From Natrinema thermotolerans DSM 11552 (GTDB taxonomy: Archaea; Halobacteriota; Halobacteria; Halobacteriales; Natrialbaceae): a DNA stretch of 64,000 bases. Numbering within the stretch: position 1 is the stretch's first letter; every line of letters begins with the position of its first letter. This document shows, piece after piece, positions 8,205-16,540 of this stretch. Both the position numbers and the translations under genes were made by a program. Below the pieces are notes generated by a model that was given only the letters and a program-made list of their open reading frames with translations, searched no databases and was not told the DNA's origin. The stretch is taken from contig AOIR01000056.1 of assembly GCA_000337115.1 (NCBI GenBank), positions 66,104-130,103 on the forward strand. Reading direction: 5' to 3'.

Positions 8205-8557
8205 GGTGTTTGGTGACAGGGGACGCACCGATATAACCCTTTTCGGACAGGTTTAAATCGACGCGCTAACAGACCGGTCCGTCGGTGAGGCATGATGCGG
8301 TTCCGGGTCGCGGCCGCTCGGCGGTCCGGTAGGGAACGTCGACGCCACCGCCGACGGTTCCGCGGCCCGTGAAACGGTTCGAACGGTTGGTGACCGAACC
8401 GTTCGTGAGACCCGATCGGCGGCGACGGTCGACCGGAAACGACGACAACTCCGCCCGCCTTGAACGCTCAAACGGTACCTCGACCGACGATGAGATCGAT
8501 TAAACGGTCCGAACGAAGGTCCGTCTTTTTACTATGTTCCCGCAGACAACACACACG
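8205..8557 (+). promoter_or_regulatory. 353-base divergent control region with AACGGTT-type repeats
   Basis: This non-coding stretch separates the minus-strand DUF5802-like gene from the plus-strand secreted-protein gene. Minus-strand TATA-like AGGGTTATAT is at 8231-8240; plus-strand TCTTTTTAC is at 8524-8532. Between them AACGGT-type words recur: AACGGTTCG at 8373-8381 with its perfect inverse CGAACCGTT at 8395-8403 (13-base spacer), GAACGGTT at 8381-8388 with AACCGTTC at 8397-8404, and further AACGGTAC/AACGGTCC words near 8471 and 8502. The arrangement looks like operator sites of a dimeric regulator. Confidence 0.5.
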
Positions 8558-9388
8558 ATGACAACCACTCGGTCGGTCGCCCTCCTGGTGGCCCTCGCAG
8601 TCGGCCTCACGGTCGCGCCGCTTGCGAGCGGTGCCGTCGTGAGTCCGTTCGCCGAGCCCGCCGCTGGCCAGAACGAGTCGGTAGCGGGGAACGCCTCCGT
8701 CGGAACGCTTCTGCAGGCGAGCGCGGCCGATACGGAAAGCACAGTCGATTCCGAGCAGTTCGAAGCCGCCCTCGAGAACGCGGCCAACGAGAGCCGGTTG
8801 CTTACCGACCGGACGGCCGACCTCGAGTCACGGTTGGCCGACCTCGAGGCCGAACGCGATCGCCTCGAGGCCGACTACGAGAACGGCACCATCACGAAGG
8901 GTGCCTATCGATCCCGGATGGCGAAGCTGACGGTCGAACTCGCCAGCCTCGAGCGGTCGATCGAACGGACCGAACGCCACGCCACCGAGGCTGGCGTCGC
9001 GGCGGACCGCCTCGCTGATCTCCGCGGAAACGCTTCTGCGGCTCGACAGAGCGCGGCGGAACGCGGTGGGCCCGGCGTCCGCGGCGTCGCTCGCGGGCTA
9101 GCCAACGGCGGTGGCCCGCCGGACGATGCCGGCCCGCCGGGCGATCGCGGCGGTTCGAACGGTCCGGCGGCCGACCCGGGCAAGGAGTCACCGGGAAACG
9201 GACCGGATAACGCCGGCTCCGCCGGGAACGCGACTGCGAACGGGTCCGGCGGTCAGTCCGCCGGGAACGGCGACGGCGGTGGACCACCCGAAACGACCCC
9301 ACCGGCGTCCGGTTCGGGGGAGACTCCCGACAAAGGAGCCAACGGCGAGTCCGCAAGCGGTTCGAAGTCGACGGATTCCGACGACTGA
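8558..9388 (+). CDS. Secreted coiled-coil, Gly/Asn/Pro-rich protein
   Basis: A 276-residue protein with a Sec-type signal peptide (MTTTRSVALLVALAVGLTVA, then PLASGA), a charged helical domain predicted as coiled coil (ADLESRLADLEAERDRLEAD region), and a long disordered tail rich in Gly, Pro, Asn and Asp with no membrane anchor at the end. The ATG at 8558 is preferred over that at 8534, because the TATA-like TCTTTTTAC at 8524-8532 would place transcription start close to 8558. A winged-helix regulator follows 85 bases later. It may be a surface or matrix protein; no enzymatic motif is visible. Confidence 0.68.
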   Translation: MTTTRSVALLVALAVGLTVAPLASGAVVSPFAEPAAGQNESVAGNASVGTLLQASAADTESTVDSEQFEAALENAANESRLLTDRTADLESRLADLEAERDRLEADYENGTITKGAYRSRMAKLTVELASLERSIERTERHATEAGVAADRLADLRGNASAARQSAAERGGPGVRGVARGLANGGGPPDDAGPPGDRGGSNGPAADPGKESPGNGPDNAGSAGNATANGSGGQSAGNGDGGGPPETTPPASGSGETPDKGANGESASGSKSTDSDD

Positions 9389-9439
9389 GCGTCGTCGCTC
9401 CGCCTGAGCCGCTCGCCGTCGCGGATCCGGCAAGCAGAC

Positions 9440-9449
9440 ACGCTTTTCA
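9440..9449 (+). promoter_or_regulatory. TATA-like box for the 9474 regulator
   Basis: ACGCTTTTCAG lies about 25-35 bases before the ATG at 9474, giving a leaderless transcript and favouring that start over the upstream in-frame ATG at 9453. Confidence 0.33.
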
Positions 9450-9473
9450 GCGGTGACCACTTACCCACGCTCG

Positions 9474-10133
9474 ATGGATTCCGCCGCGTTGTTGGACTTA
9501 CTCGGGAACGAAAACCGGAGACGGATCCTTCGGTTGCTCGCCCGCAAACCGTGTTACGTAACCGAGATTTCGGAGTACATCGGCGTAAGTCCCAAGGCGG
9601 TCATCGAACACCTGCGGAAACTCGAGGAAGCGGGGTTAGTCGAGAGCCGGGTCGACGACCAGCGGCGAAAGTACTTTCATATCGCTCGGAACGTCCGGCT
9701 GGAAGTGAACGTCTCCCCGTACGGCTTCGCCAGCAAGAGCGCGTATCCGGCCAACAGTAGCTTCGATATCACGACCTGTCGACACCTCTCGATGGACGTC
9801 TCCTGGGACGATACGGACGACCTCGGCGAGTTGCTTGCGGCGCTGGAGGACCTCGAACAACTGGAGAACGAACTATCACTGGCCCAGCGCTGGGTGCAGG
9901 GCCAGCTCTGTGAGGTCCTCGATCACGTGTCGGAAACCGTCGGCGCCGGCCCGGAGAGCCGGATCTACGCCGACCTGCTCGCGAGCATCCGGACCGAACC
10001 CAAGTCAGTCGGCGAACTCAGCGACGACATCGACGCCCCGCGGGAGGTCGTCGCCGAACTCCTCGAGGTGATGGCCGACAACGGCGTGGTTCGACGGACC
10101 GAACGCGGCTGGGAGCTGACGACGAACGGTTAG
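9474..10133 (+). CDS. ArsR-like winged-helix transcription regulator
   Basis: A 219-residue protein. Residues 1-75 are an ArsR-type winged helix: MDSAALLDLLGNENRRRILR, then the recognition helix in SPKAVIEHLRKLEEAGLVE and a basic wing (DDQRRKYFHI). The middle holds an acidic helical segment, and the C-terminus has a second helix-turn-helix-like unit (ELSDDIDAPREVVAELLEVM, then a wing TERGWELT). Family members usually act as repressors or activators of neighbouring genes; the inverted repeats in 8205-8557 are candidate sites, but that link is inference. The stop overlaps the convergent membrane-protein gene by a few bases. Confidence 0.78.
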   Translation: MDSAALLDLLGNENRRRILRLLARKPCYVTEISEYIGVSPKAVIEHLRKLEEAGLVESRVDDQRRKYFHIARNVRLEVNVSPYGFASKSAYPANSSFDITTCRHLSMDVSWDDTDDLGELLAALEDLEQLENELSLAQRWVQGQLCEVLDHVSETVGAGPESRIYADLLASIRTEPKSVGELSDDIDAPREVVAELLEVMADNGVVRRTERGWELTTNG

Positions 10134-10756
10134 ATATCTCGTGCGAGCCCGTCGCGCAGGTCGCGACCGAAGTAGTAGCCCACGACGGCCGCGAGTAGCC
10201 CGACGGTCGCGCCGACGGCGACCAGCGACTGGCCCGAGCCGACTGCTGCGAGAACGGCGTTGTTCAACACCGCGGCGATACCCCCGACCGAGACGCCGGC
10301 GATTCCCACCTCGAGATAGCGCCGCTTCGACGCGACGAGGCCGACGAGGAAGGCGACGCCGAACATCCCGATCAGTCGGCCGGCGACGGGCAGCACGGTC
10401 GAACCGCCCACCAGACCGACCCCCAGCAATGCGACGAGTGCGAGGTACTCCTTCGGTGAAAAGTATCGACCCAGCGAAAGCCGCGACGTGATCGGCGCGA
10501 GCCACGACCGCGAGTCGTCGCCGTCGTCGGCCGCCTGTTCGGCGTCGCGGTCGGCTCCGGTGCCGGGACCGAGCGACGAGTCGCCCAGCGGGTCGTCGAT
10601 CGGGGCTGCCGGCTCGCTCCCGGCGGCGTCGGCTGCCGTCCCCGCGTCGCCGACGTCAGCGCCCGAGTCCGAGAGCAGTCGGTCCGTCTCCTCGAGGAGG
10701 TCGTCGGTGGCGGCGGGATCCCGACTCTCGGTCACCTCGTCCGAGCGATCGCTCAT
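10130..10756 (-). CDS. Membrane protein with acidic N-terminal tail and glycine-zipper helices
   Basis: A 208-residue protein. The first 90 residues are disordered and very acidic (many Asp/Glu/Ala/Gly); the remainder contains four hydrophobic segments with small-residue packing (ALVALLGVGLVGGSTVL, GMFGVAFLVGLVASK, VGIAGVSVGGIAAVL, VAVGATVGLLAAVVG), ending in a short charged tail. The start at 10756 (MSDRSDEVTES) is favoured over the further ATG because the extra residues look non-native. It converges on the winged-helix gene with a four-base overlap of the ends. It belongs to a haloarchaeal membrane family, possibly DUF456-like; function unknown. Confidence 0.68.
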   Translation of the reverse strand: MSDRSDEVTESRDPAATDDLLEETDRLLSDSGADVGDAGTAADAAGSEPAAPIDDPLGDSSLGPGTGADRDAEQAADDGDDSRSWLAPITSRLSLGRYFSPKEYLALVALLGVGLVGGSTVLPVAGRLIGMFGVAFLVGLVASKRRYLEVGIAGVSVGGIAAVLNNAVLAAVGSGQSLVAVGATVGLLAAVVGYYFGRDLRDGLARDI

Positions 10757-10785
10757 GCTCGAACGGAGGGCGGCCGTCGGCATGG

Positions 10786-10923
10786 GCCTTTCCCCGGCCA
10801 CAGGCTATCGGTCACCGGCCGTCCCACTGGCCCCCGAGCTGGCTCGGCCCGGCGATCGCGGTCGCGGCCCCCGGCGTCGGCCTCGGCTTCCTCGTCTTCG
10901 CGGGACAGGCGTACTCGTGGTGA
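10786..10923 (+). pseudogene. Possible remnant of a small membrane-protein gene
   Basis: In the 251-base gap before ppsA, the frame ending at TGA 10921-10923 reads a hydrophobic, membrane-helix-like end (WLGPAIAVAAPGVGLGFLVF, then AGQAYSW). No ATG, GTG or TTG in this frame precedes it within the gap, so it cannot be an intact gene as read. Either it is the tail of a decayed membrane-protein gene, or a frameshift hides the N-terminus (an ATG in another frame lies at 10782). Confidence 0.3.
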
Positions 10924-11007
10924 CGGCGGCCATCGGGGACTGCGACGGAGCTACTGGAGACTACTCGAGGCGCGGGTGACCGAAAAAGAGCGTAAACGAA
11001 CGGGCCG

Positions 11008-13344
11008 TTAGCGGACCGAGTCGAGCAGGAGCTTTTGTTCGACGCGTTTGACCTCGTGTTGGACGTCACGGACGGCGTCGATGTTCGCGGAGATCGACGT
11101 GATGCCCTCCTTGGCGAGGAACTTGACCATCTCGGGCTTGGAGCCGGCCTGCCCGCAGATGCTCGTGTCGACGCCGTGTTCGCGGCAGGTCTCGATGACG
11201 TCGCCGATCAGGCGCAAGACGGCGGGGTGGAGTTCGTCGAACCGGTCGGCGACGTTCTCGTTGTTCCGGTCGACTGCGAGCGTGTACTGGGTCAGGTCGT
11301 TCGTCCCGAAGGAGGCGAAGTCGATGCCGGCCTCGGCCAACTCCTCGACCGACAGTGCGGCCGCGGGCGTCTCGATCATCGCTCCCCACTTGCGTTTCTC
11401 GGGGTCGATGCCGGCCTCTTTCATGCACTCTTTGGCCCGATAGACGTCCTCGGCGTCGTTGACCAGCGGCAGCATGATCTCGACGTTGTCGTAGCCCATC
11501 TCGTAGAGCCGCCGGAACGCCTCGAGTTCGTGGGCGAACACGTCGGCACGATCGAGCGAGCGTCGGATGCCCCGGTAGCCCAGCATCGGGTTGTGTTCCT
11601 CGGGCTCGTCGGCGCCGCCCTCGAGCTGACGGAACTCGTCGGTGGGGGCGTCGAGGGTGCGCACGCGGACGGGTCGGGGGTAGAACTCGTCGGCGACGCC
11701 GCGGATGCCCTCGACGAGTTCCTTCGTGTAGGCGTCGGTGCCGTTTTCCTCGATGAACTTCTCGGGGGTCTGGTTCAGCGAGAGGATCATGTGTTCGGTC
11801 CGAAGGAGGCCGACGCCGTCGGCACCCGTCGCGGCCGCGCGTTCGGCCGCTTCCGGGATCGAGACGTTGACCTTCACCTCGGTCGCGGTCATCGGCTTGA
11901 CCGGCGACTGCGGGCGGACCTCCTCGACCGGTTCGGTCTCCTCCTCGGGTTCGACCGCAGAGCCCTCGAGGACCGAGCCCTTGTCGCCGTCGAGGGTGAC
12001 GACCTGGCCATCCTCGAGGACGGTCGTGGCGTTGGTCGTGCCGACGATGGCGGGCACGCCCAGTTCGCGCGAGACGATGGCGGCGTGGCTGGTCATGCCG
12101 CCCTCATCGGTGATGATTCCCGAGGCCCGCTTCATCGCGGGCACCATGTCGGGCATCGTCATCTCGGTGACGATGATGTCGCCCTCGCCGACCTTGGCCA
12201 GATCGTCGAGTTTGGTGACGATCTTCGCGGGGCCGCTGACCGTCCCCGGGCTCGAGCCGAGTCCGTCGACCAGAACCTCGCTCGAGCCGCTCGCGTCCGC
12301 GCCGGTACTCGCGCCCTCGGCGCTCTGGACGCTCCCGCTGCCGTCGGTCAGTCCGGCCGCGGCGTCGACGCCGCCGGCCGCGTCGGCTCCGTTGCTGGAA
12401 CTCTCGTCGATGGTCGTGATCGGCCGGGATTGGAGCATGTAGACGTCGCCCCCGACGATGGCCCACTCGACGTCCTGGGGCTCGCCGTAGTGGTCCTCGA
12501 CGCGCTCGCCTAAGTCCATTAGCGCGTCGATCTCGTCGTCGGCGAGGACCCGTTCGTTGCGCTTGTCCTGGGGTACCTCGCGCTCGACGGTCTCGCCGGT
12601 CGCCTCGTCTTTCTCGTGTTTGACCTTCTTCTCGGCGACGGTGACGTCGACGTCGCGGTCCTCGCGCTCGACGACGTAGTTGTCCGGTGACACCGCCCCG
12701 GAGACGACGGCCTCACCGAGGCCCCACGCGGCCTCGATGATCATCGTCGGCTCACCGGTCGAGGGGTGGCTCGTAAACATCACGCCGGACTTCTCGGCGT
12801 CGACCATCTGCTGGACGACGACGGCGATGTTGACCGCCGAGTGGTCGAAGCCCTGCTCCTGACGGTAGTAGATCGCCCGCTGGGTAAAGAGCGAGGCCCA
12901 GCACTCCCGAACCCGGTCGAGCAGGTCCTCCTCGGTGACGTTGAGGAACGTCTCCTGCTGACCGGCGAAGGAGGCGTCGGGCAGGTCCTCGGCCGTCGCC
13001 GACGACCGGACCGCGACGAACGCTTCGCCGTCGCCGACCTCGCCGTAGCTCTCGAGGATCTCCGCGCGAAGCTCGTCGGGGAAGGGCGTTTCGAGGATGA
13101 GTTCCTGTGCGCGGTCGGCGGCCTCGGCCAGCGCACTCGAGTCGTCGACGTCGACGTCGACGGCCGCGAACAGTTCCTCGTCGATCTCGGCCTCTTCGAT
13201 GAACGATCGATAGGTCCCGGCAGTTACGACGAATCCCGGCGGAACGGGCAGCCCCGCACCCGTCAGCTCGCCCAGGGAAGCACCTTTACCGCCGACCTTC
13301 TCGAGGTCGCCGGCACTGATCTCGTCCAGCCAGAGTACAGCCAT
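11008..13344 (-). CDS. ppsA: Phosphoenolpyruvate synthase
   Basis: A 778-residue PpsA that converts pyruvate, ATP and water to phosphoenolpyruvate, AMP and phosphate, the gluconeogenic entry in archaea. The N-terminal ATP-grasp domain covers about residues 1-310 (GGKGASLGEL; AVRSSATAEDLPDASFAGQQ). The phosphohistidine domain has GGMTSHAAIV with His420. The C-terminal TIM-barrel domain contains LLRTEHM, the GFGTNDLTQ-type SFGTNDLTQYTLAVDRNN and a Cys in SICGQAGSKPE. A low-complexity Gly/Ser/Ala/Asp insert (about 313-356) separates the first two domains. It is preceded by a leaderless-type promoter. Confidence 0.95.
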   Translation of the reverse strand: MAVLWLDEISAGDLEKVGGKGASLGELTGAGLPVPPGFVVTAGTYRSFIEEAEIDEELFAAVDVDVDDSSALAEAADRAQELILETPFPDELRAEILESYGEVGDGEAFVAVRSSATAEDLPDASFAGQQETFLNVTEEDLLDRVRECWASLFTQRAIYYRQEQGFDHSAVNIAVVVQQMVDAEKSGVMFTSHPSTGEPTMIIEAAWGLGEAVVSGAVSPDNYVVEREDRDVDVTVAEKKVKHEKDEATGETVEREVPQDKRNERVLADDEIDALMDLGERVEDHYGEPQDVEWAIVGGDVYMLQSRPITTIDESSSNGADAAGGVDAAAGLTDGSGSVQSAEGASTGADASGSSEVLVDGLGSSPGTVSGPAKIVTKLDDLAKVGEGDIIVTEMTMPDMVPAMKRASGIITDEGGMTSHAAIVSRELGVPAIVGTTNATTVLEDGQVVTLDGDKGSVLEGSAVEPEEETEPVEEVRPQSPVKPMTATEVKVNVSIPEAAERAAATGADGVGLLRTEHMILSLNQTPEKFIEENGTDAYTKELVEGIRGVADEFYPRPVRVRTLDAPTDEFRQLEGGADEPEEHNPMLGYRGIRRSLDRADVFAHELEAFRRLYEMGYDNVEIMLPLVNDAEDVYRAKECMKEAGIDPEKRKWGAMIETPAAALSVEELAEAGIDFASFGTNDLTQYTLAVDRNNENVADRFDELHPAVLRLIGDVIETCREHGVDTSICGQAGSKPEMVKFLAKEGITSISANIDAVRDVQHEVKRVEQKLLLDSVR

Positions 13345-13369
13345 CTCTAGTGAGTCACTCGCTGGAACC

Positions 13370-13378
13370 GATAAAGAA
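13370..13378 (-). promoter_or_regulatory. TATA-like box of ppsA
   Basis: Minus-strand TTCTTTATC lies 26-34 bases before the start codon at 13344, fitting a leaderless ppsA transcript. Confidence 0.4.
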
Positions 13379-13509
13379 GGTTGCGAACAGTCGCGCCGGA
13401 TCGCAACTCGGCTGCGAGGTAATTTACGGCACGGTTCCGTCGGCCGCCGCTGTCCGCTCCTGACTGGGTCGGTCGGAACCGCCGCTTTAGCAGTACTGGC
13501 GATCGTCTT

Positions 13510-13552
13510 CCCATAGCGACTATACGATTCCAGCGACTGTCATCGCTATGGG
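13510..13552. promoter_or_regulatory. 10-base inverted repeat enclosing a promoter and start codon
   Basis: CCCATAGCGA (13510-13519) and its exact inverse TCGCTATGGG (13543-13552) flank a 23-base spacer containing the TATA-like CTATACGATT (13520-13529). The ATG of the downstream membrane-protein gene (13548-13550) is inside the right arm. This could be an operator or, if transcribed, a hairpin masking the start. Confidence 0.45.
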
Positions 13553-14183
13553 GCTTCGCAACTCGTTCAAGTGGACGATCGTCTATCGGGGAATCACCGT
13601 CGGGTCGCTGGTACTCGGGCTGGCGCTCGTCGGTGCCGGGCTGCTCGCCGGCTTCGGCTCCGCGGTCACCACGCTGTTTACCGACCCGCGCAACGCCGAG
13701 TCCGCCATCGAGCAGGCGGATCCGATCATCACCCTGCTGTTCGCGGCCGCGGGGATCGTCGTCTGGCAACTCGGCAAGACCTACGCGCTGTTCGTGACCT
13801 TGCCCCGTGCGGTGGGTCGGGCCGCCGGCCGGCAACTCGACGCGACCAAACTCGCAAGCGAGGTACAGGACGGACTCGACGACCGGCTCTCGGACCTCGA
13901 GGACGACCTCGCCGAGACGAAACGCGCCGTTCGGGCGCTGGAGAGCGACGGGCAAACGACGACCTTCGACGAGACCGACCGCCTCGAGGGCGAGACGGAC
14001 CGGCCCTCGGAGCTGGAGCCGGCGACTGCGGAGACGAACCCGCCGCCGTCGAGCCCATCCGACGATCCGAGGACGGAGTCCGCGGACGATGGCCCCGCGA
14101 ACGACCGGTCCGCGACGGAGTTCGACGACGATACCGAGCCGGCGGACGAAACCGGCGACGACGCGGACGACCCGCTGGCCTGA
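13548..14183 (+). CDS. Haloarchaeal two-helix membrane protein with acidic tail
   Basis: A 211-residue protein with two hydrophobic segments (about residues 15-42 and 60-85: GSLVLGLALVGAGLLAG and IITLLFAAAGIVVW), a short helical stretch that could form a coiled coil (DLEDDLAETKRAVRALE), and a disordered, strongly acidic C-terminal half of Asp/Glu/Pro/Ser/Thr. It is divergent from ppsA and converges on the PhzF gene with no gap. The architecture recurs in unnamed haloarchaeal proteins. No motif indicates a function. Confidence 0.7.
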   Translation: MGLRNSFKWTIVYRGITVGSLVLGLALVGAGLLAGFGSAVTTLFTDPRNAESAIEQADPIITLLFAAAGIVVWQLGKTYALFVTLPRAVGRAAGRQLDATKLASEVQDGLDDRLSDLEDDLAETKRAVRALESDGQTTTFDETDRLEGETDRPSELEPATAETNPPPSSPSDDPRTESADDGPANDRSATEFDDDTEPADETGDDADDPLA

Positions 14184-15083
14184 TCAGGCCTCGAGGATGT
14201 CGTCCTCGTCGGCGGCGGGGACGGCGATCGAGCCGTCGAGGACGGTCACGCCGCGGCCCCCCACCTGCACGCCGTCCGCGAGCCGCACACGGACCGCGCC
14301 GGGCCGGTCGACGTAGTGGCCCTGCTCGAGCCGGAGTTCGTCCGGGAGATCGCCGTCGAACGCGCCGAACCGATCGAGGTAGGCGGCGACGGCGCCGCTC
14401 GCGGTACCCGTGACCGGGTCCTCCGGGACGCCGGCTCCCGGCGCGAACATGCGGCCATGCAGCGTCGATTCGGGCTCGAGCGCGTCGAAGGTAAAGAGGT
14501 AGACGCCGGTCGCGTCGACGTCGTCGGTCAGCGCTTCGATCGCGGCCATGTCGGGGTCCGCGTCCCCGACGTCCGAGAGGTACGTGATCGGGACGATCAG
14601 GAACGGGAGTCCGGTCGAGGCGACCGCGAGCGGGATGTCCGCGCTCGCACCCTCGAGCGCGGCCCGGTCGACCCCGAGCGCGTCGGCCACCCGGTCGTAG
14701 CCCACGTCGACCTCTCGGATCGTCGGGTCGTCCTGTCGCATCCAGACCGTGCCGTCGGCCGCGAGGTCGATCTCGAGGACGCCGACGTTCGTCTCGAGGG
14801 TCGTCGTCCCGGGCTCGAGCCCCTCGTCGTGGAGGTGTGCGAACGTCCCGATCGTCGCGTGGCCACAGAGATCGACCTCCTGCGTCGGCGTAAAATACCG
14901 GACCCGGCGGTCGGCGGTCTCGCTCGAGCGCAGGAAGGCGGTCTCGCTGACTGCCATCTCCGCGGCGATCGCTTGCATCTGGTCGGCCGAGAGTTCGTCG
15001 GCGTCAGGGACGACTCCCGCCGGGTTCCCCGTGTGCGGTTCGTCGGTGAAGGCATCGACCTGCAAGACTCGCGTCGTCTCCAT
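14184..15083 (-). CDS. PhzF family isomerase
   Basis: A 299-residue PhzF/diaminopimelate-epimerase-fold protein. The N-terminus VLQVDAFTDEPHTGNPAGVV is the family signature, with the catalytic glutamate in MAVSETAFL (Glu47) and the conserved TPTQEVDLCGHATIGTFAHL block carrying the substrate-binding Asp and the GHAT turn. The second domain repeats the pattern with EDPVTGTASGAVAAYL. In Pseudomonas, PhzF isomerises an aminodihydroxy-benzoate in phenazine synthesis; archaeal members have unknown substrates and there is no phenazine pathway here. It is monocistronic by appearance. Confidence 0.88.
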   Translation of the reverse strand: METTRVLQVDAFTDEPHTGNPAGVVPDADELSADQMQAIAAEMAVSETAFLRSSETADRRVRYFTPTQEVDLCGHATIGTFAHLHDEGLEPGTTTLETNVGVLEIDLAADGTVWMRQDDPTIREVDVGYDRVADALGVDRAALEGASADIPLAVASTGLPFLIVPITYLSDVGDADPDMAAIEALTDDVDATGVYLFTFDALEPESTLHGRMFAPGAGVPEDPVTGTASGAVAAYLDRFGAFDGDLPDELRLEQGHYVDRPGAVRVRLADGVQVGGRGVTVLDGSIAVPAADEDDILEA

Positions 15084-15131
15084 ACGACGTGGGTCGGGCG
15101 AGTGGCGTATGAATCCTCGGACCCACGGCGG

Positions 15132-16466
15132 CTACAACCCGCGAACCCACGTCGCAATGTCGTTGACGACCGCCTCGGCGACGTTGTTCCGGACGGCGTA
15201 GGCGAGCGCCACCGGCTCGCCCTCGCCGGGCATGAACAGGTGATTGCAGTCCGCGTAGGTTTCGACGGTGGTCGCGCCCGCGAACGAATCGTCCCACTGC
15301 TCGAGGTCGTCGGCGACGGACACCTGAAAGTCCCGTTCGCCCTGACACAGCAGGACGGGAAGGTCGGTCGCCGCTGCGACCCCGAGGTGATCATAGTCGC
15401 CGATGCTGTCCCAGAACGCGCCGGGTTTGCCGAGGAGCCGCTCGGCGGGTTCGTACTCGCCCGACCGGACTCGGTCGATCTCGTCGCCCCAGGTCTCGTA
15501 GGTTGCCGTCAGGTCCGCCCACTCGTGGGTCCCGACCGAGACCTTGTATTCGAGCTGCGAGAAGGTGAACTCGGGGTAGGGCCGTGCCGGCGGTGCGAGC
15601 CCGACGACGCCGGCCAGACTTCCGTCCCGATCGGCGATTCGAGGTGCTGCCCGGCCGCCGAGTCCGTGTCCGGCGACGACGATCCGGTCGGGATCGACGC
15701 CGTCGACGTTCCGGAGTCGCTCGATCGCGACCGCGGCGTCGTCGACGGTGACGCGATCGAGCGTGTACGCCTCGGGCGCGACTTCACAGGCCGGAACCCG
15801 CTTGTCGTATCGCAGCGTCGCGACGCCCTCCATCGCGAGTCCCTCGGCCAGATCGGCGAACGTCTTGGTGCCCCCGCGCGGGGTATCGGCCGTCATCGGC
15901 CCGTCGTCGTGGACGAGGACGACTCCCGGAACGCCGTCGCCCGCTGCGGGCGTCGTCACCGTCCCCGGCAGCGAGCAGTCGGGCACCGAGAGGGACACCG
16001 ACTGCGTCGTTATCGCGTCCGGATCGACGTACGACGGCCGCTCGTACTCGTCGCTGAGCCCGTAATTTCGCACCCGCGTCTCGCCATCAATGACGACGGT
16101 ACAGTCGTGGTCGCCGCCGTCGAACGCCGCGGTCACTTCGACCGCACGTAGCTGCTGGCCCTCTGTCACTTCCGTCTCGAGGATCTCCTCGAACGAACCG
16201 CTCGTAGTCGTCAGTGCCAGCCAGAGCCGCTCGAGGCGACCGGGATCGCCGTATCTCGAGCGCTGGTCCGACCGGAACCGCTCGCTCGCGCGCTCGAACC
16301 GCCCGTCCGCGAGGTCCTCGACGAGCGCCGTCGCGACGTCGGTTGCGGCTGCCGGATCGTCCCCGTCGTCGCTCGTCTCGTCGGTGAGGAAGCCGGCACA
16401 GCCGGCCACTGCCGACGCTGTCGCAGTCGATACCGCCGCCAGTACGGTCCGTCGTCGGGGTGCCAT
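15132..16466 (-). CDS. Tat lipoprotein, DUF3887 plus alpha/beta-hydrolase with altered nucleophile
   Basis: A 444-residue exported protein. MAPRRRTVLAAVSTATAS with AVAGC (Cys23) gives a twin-arginine signal and lipobox, so it is anchored outside the membrane. Residues 40-135 look like the DUF3887 beta domain (ALVEDLADGRFERASERF). Residues 160-444 are an alpha/beta-hydrolase of the dienelactone/acyl-esterase type. The acid Asp379 (GERD) and His409 (CNHLF) are in place, but the elbow reads G-H-G-L-G-G at 266-271, so the usual nucleophile Ser is Gly268. It may bind rather than hydrolyse esters. The upstream in-frame ATG at 16502 is not used. Confidence 0.8.
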   Translation of the reverse strand: MAPRRRTVLAAVSTATASAVAGCAGFLTDETSDDGDDPAAATDVATALVEDLADGRFERASERFRSDQRSRYGDPGRLERLWLALTTTSGSFEEILETEVTEGQQLRAVEVTAAFDGGDHDCTVVIDGETRVRNYGLSDEYERPSYVDPDAITTQSVSLSVPDCSLPGTVTTPAAGDGVPGVVLVHDDGPMTADTPRGGTKTFADLAEGLAMEGVATLRYDKRVPACEVAPEAYTLDRVTVDDAAVAIERLRNVDGVDPDRIVVAGHGLGGRAAPRIADRDGSLAGVVGLAPPARPYPEFTFSQLEYKVSVGTHEWADLTATYETWGDEIDRVRSGEYEPAERLLGKPGAFWDSIGDYDHLGVAAATDLPVLLCQGERDFQVSVADDLEQWDDSFAGATTVETYADCNHLFMPGEGEPVALAYAVRNNVAEAVVNDIATWVRGL

Positions 16467-16540
16467 CGATACCGAACCGACCACGGTCCGTCGGATAAGC
16501 ACACTGTCGATTCTCCGTGACTGTAATCGGAACCAAGGGG

